Below are positions 22,321 to 23,066 of a stretch of DNA of 23,066 nt, one piece after another (the stretch's first letter is position 1; each line of letters opens with the position of its first letter). This stretch comes from Mageeibacillus sp. UBA3781 (lineage in GTDB: Bacteria; Bacillota; Clostridia; Saccharofermentanales; Saccharofermentanaceae), in the NCBI GenBank assembly GCA_002368805.1, contig DFFH01000142.1, positions 16,016 to 39,081 on the forward strand, given 5' to 3'. The notes below the pieces were generated by a model, which saw only the letters and a program-made list of their open reading frames with translations, made no database searches and was not told the origin of the DNA. A program made the translations under genes and the position numbers.

Positions 22321-23066
22321 ATGGACATTGTAGATGTAAGAGAGATCTTCAGAAACAGAGAACAGTATCTCGGTAAAGAAGTGACAGTCGGCGGCTGGGT
22401 AAGATCCATCCGTGACTCCAAGACCTTCGGCTTTATCGTGCTGCATGACGGTACATTTTTCGAGCCGATCCAGGTCGTATATCACGACAAGCTTCCGAAC
22501 TTTGAGAAAATCAGCAAGACGAATGTCGGCGCAGCCCTGATCGTCAAGGGCACACTCGTTGCCACACCGGAGGCCAAGCAGCCCTTCGAGATCCAGGCAA
22601 CGGAAGTCGTTCTGGAAGGCGATTCCACACCGGACTATCCGCTGCAGAAGAAGCGCCACAGCATCGAGTACTTAAGAACGATCACACATCTGCGTCCGAG
22701 AACGAACCTGTTCCAGGCGGTCTTCAGAGTAAGATCTCTCTGCGCATACGCGATCCACAGATTCTTCCAGGAGAGAGACTTCGTCTATGTACATACTCCG
22801 CTGATCACCGGTTCCGACTGCGAGGGTGCAGGTGAGATGTTCCAGGTAACGACACTGGATCTCAACAACATCCCGAAGACGGAAGACGGCAAGATCGACT
22901 ACAGCCAGGACTTCTTCAACAAGCCGACCAACCTCACGGTCAGCGGCCAGCTGAACGGCGAGACCTTCGCGATGGCATTTAAGAACATCTACACTTTCGG
23001 ACCGACATTCCGTGCCGAGAACAGTAACACGACACGTCATGCCGCAGAGTTCTGGATGATCGAGCC
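22321..23066 (+). CDS. asnS: Asparaginyl-tRNA synthetase, N-terminal part
   Basis: The first 248 codons are in the window; the gene runs off the right edge. The protein begins MDIVDVREIFRNREQYLGKE with the OB-fold anticodon-binding domain (VTVGGWVRSIRDSKTFGFIVLHDG), then the class II core: LRPRTNLFQAVFRVRS, HRFFQERDFVYVHTPLITGSDCEGAGEMF, LTVSGQLNGETFAMAF and TFRAENSNTTRHAAEFWMIEP. The FRAENSNTTRH and AEFWMIEP segments point to AsnRS rather than AspRS. It attaches asparagine to tRNA-Asn in the cytoplasm. AAAGGAG lies 7 nt before the ATG. The T-box with an AAC specifier upstream confirms the identity independently. Confidence 0.97.
   Translation, partial: MDIVDVREIFRNREQYLGKEVTVGGWVRSIRDSKTFGFIVLHDGTFFEPIQVVYHDKLPNFEKISKTNVGAALIVKGTLVATPEAKQPFEIQATEVVLEGDSTPDYPLQKKRHSIEYLRTITHLRPRTNLFQAVFRVRSLCAYAIHRFFQERDFVYVHTPLITGSDCEGAGEMFQVTTLDLNNIPKTEDGKIDYSQDFFNKPTNLTVSGQLNGETFAMAFKNIYTFGPTFRAENSNTTRHAAEFWMIE

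Overview
The window looks like chromosomal DNA of a Gram-positive anaerobe of the Clostridia (Bacillota), with about 50% G+C. The evidence is strong AAGGAGG-type ribosome binding sites, sigma-A promoters, two T-box leaders, two lipoprotein signal peptides (LTSC, LTAC) and the families present. The genus cannot be read from the sequence. The plant-glycan hydrolases and a branched-acid-type CoA ligase would fit a gut or rumen habitat (inference).

Layout, left to right. On the minus strand are two tandem CobW/G3E metallochaperone GTPases: the first is cut by the window edge, and the second carries a C-terminal TIGR03943/DUF1980-like domain. Divergent from them on the plus strand are a membrane GGDEF-EAL protein and a secreted GH3 beta-glucosidase lipoprotein. 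Then comes a gene-free convergent gap (5509-6004) with six hairpins at a 53-bp period followed by a 12-bp tandem repeat. On the minus strand lies an XRE-cupin-acyl-CoA synthetase fusion behind a T-box leader whose specifier reads ATC (Ile). On the plus strand is a probable operon of a small lipoprotein, a GH36 alpha-galactosidase and a ComB-like phosphatase, closed by a terminator. Next, on the minus strand, are HtrA and, upstream of it, a stand-alone carB with its own terminator. A second hairpin array of similar geometry lies between these two. Divergent from carB is mgtE (Mg2+ transporter), with a promoter about 270 nt upstream and a structured leader holding a possible leader peptide. A two-way terminator separates mgtE from a Wzz-type polysaccharide chain-length protein on the minus strand. 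Last, on the plus strand, a T-box with an Asn (AAC) specifier precedes asnS, which runs off the window.

How the parts may work together: the GH3 and GH36 enzymes release glucose and galactose units from plant oligosaccharides; HtrA and the Wzz protein serve the envelope; carB and asnS are housekeeping. The T-box on the CoA ligase suggests the ligase makes an isoleucine precursor, for example by activating 2-methylbutyrate (inference).

Most unusual signals: (1) two arrays of paired inverted arms, one with a regular 53-bp and one with a 52-bp unit spacing, with different arm sequences; (2) an 11-mer, CGAAAAGCACT, present in seven exact copies where about 0.01 is expected by chance; (3) tandem repeats that abut or overlap the stop codons of three minus-strand genes; (4) the Ile T-box on an acyl-CoA synthetase; (5) the leader upstream of mgtE, where a near-perfect Shine-Dalgarno sits inside two mutually exclusive stems.
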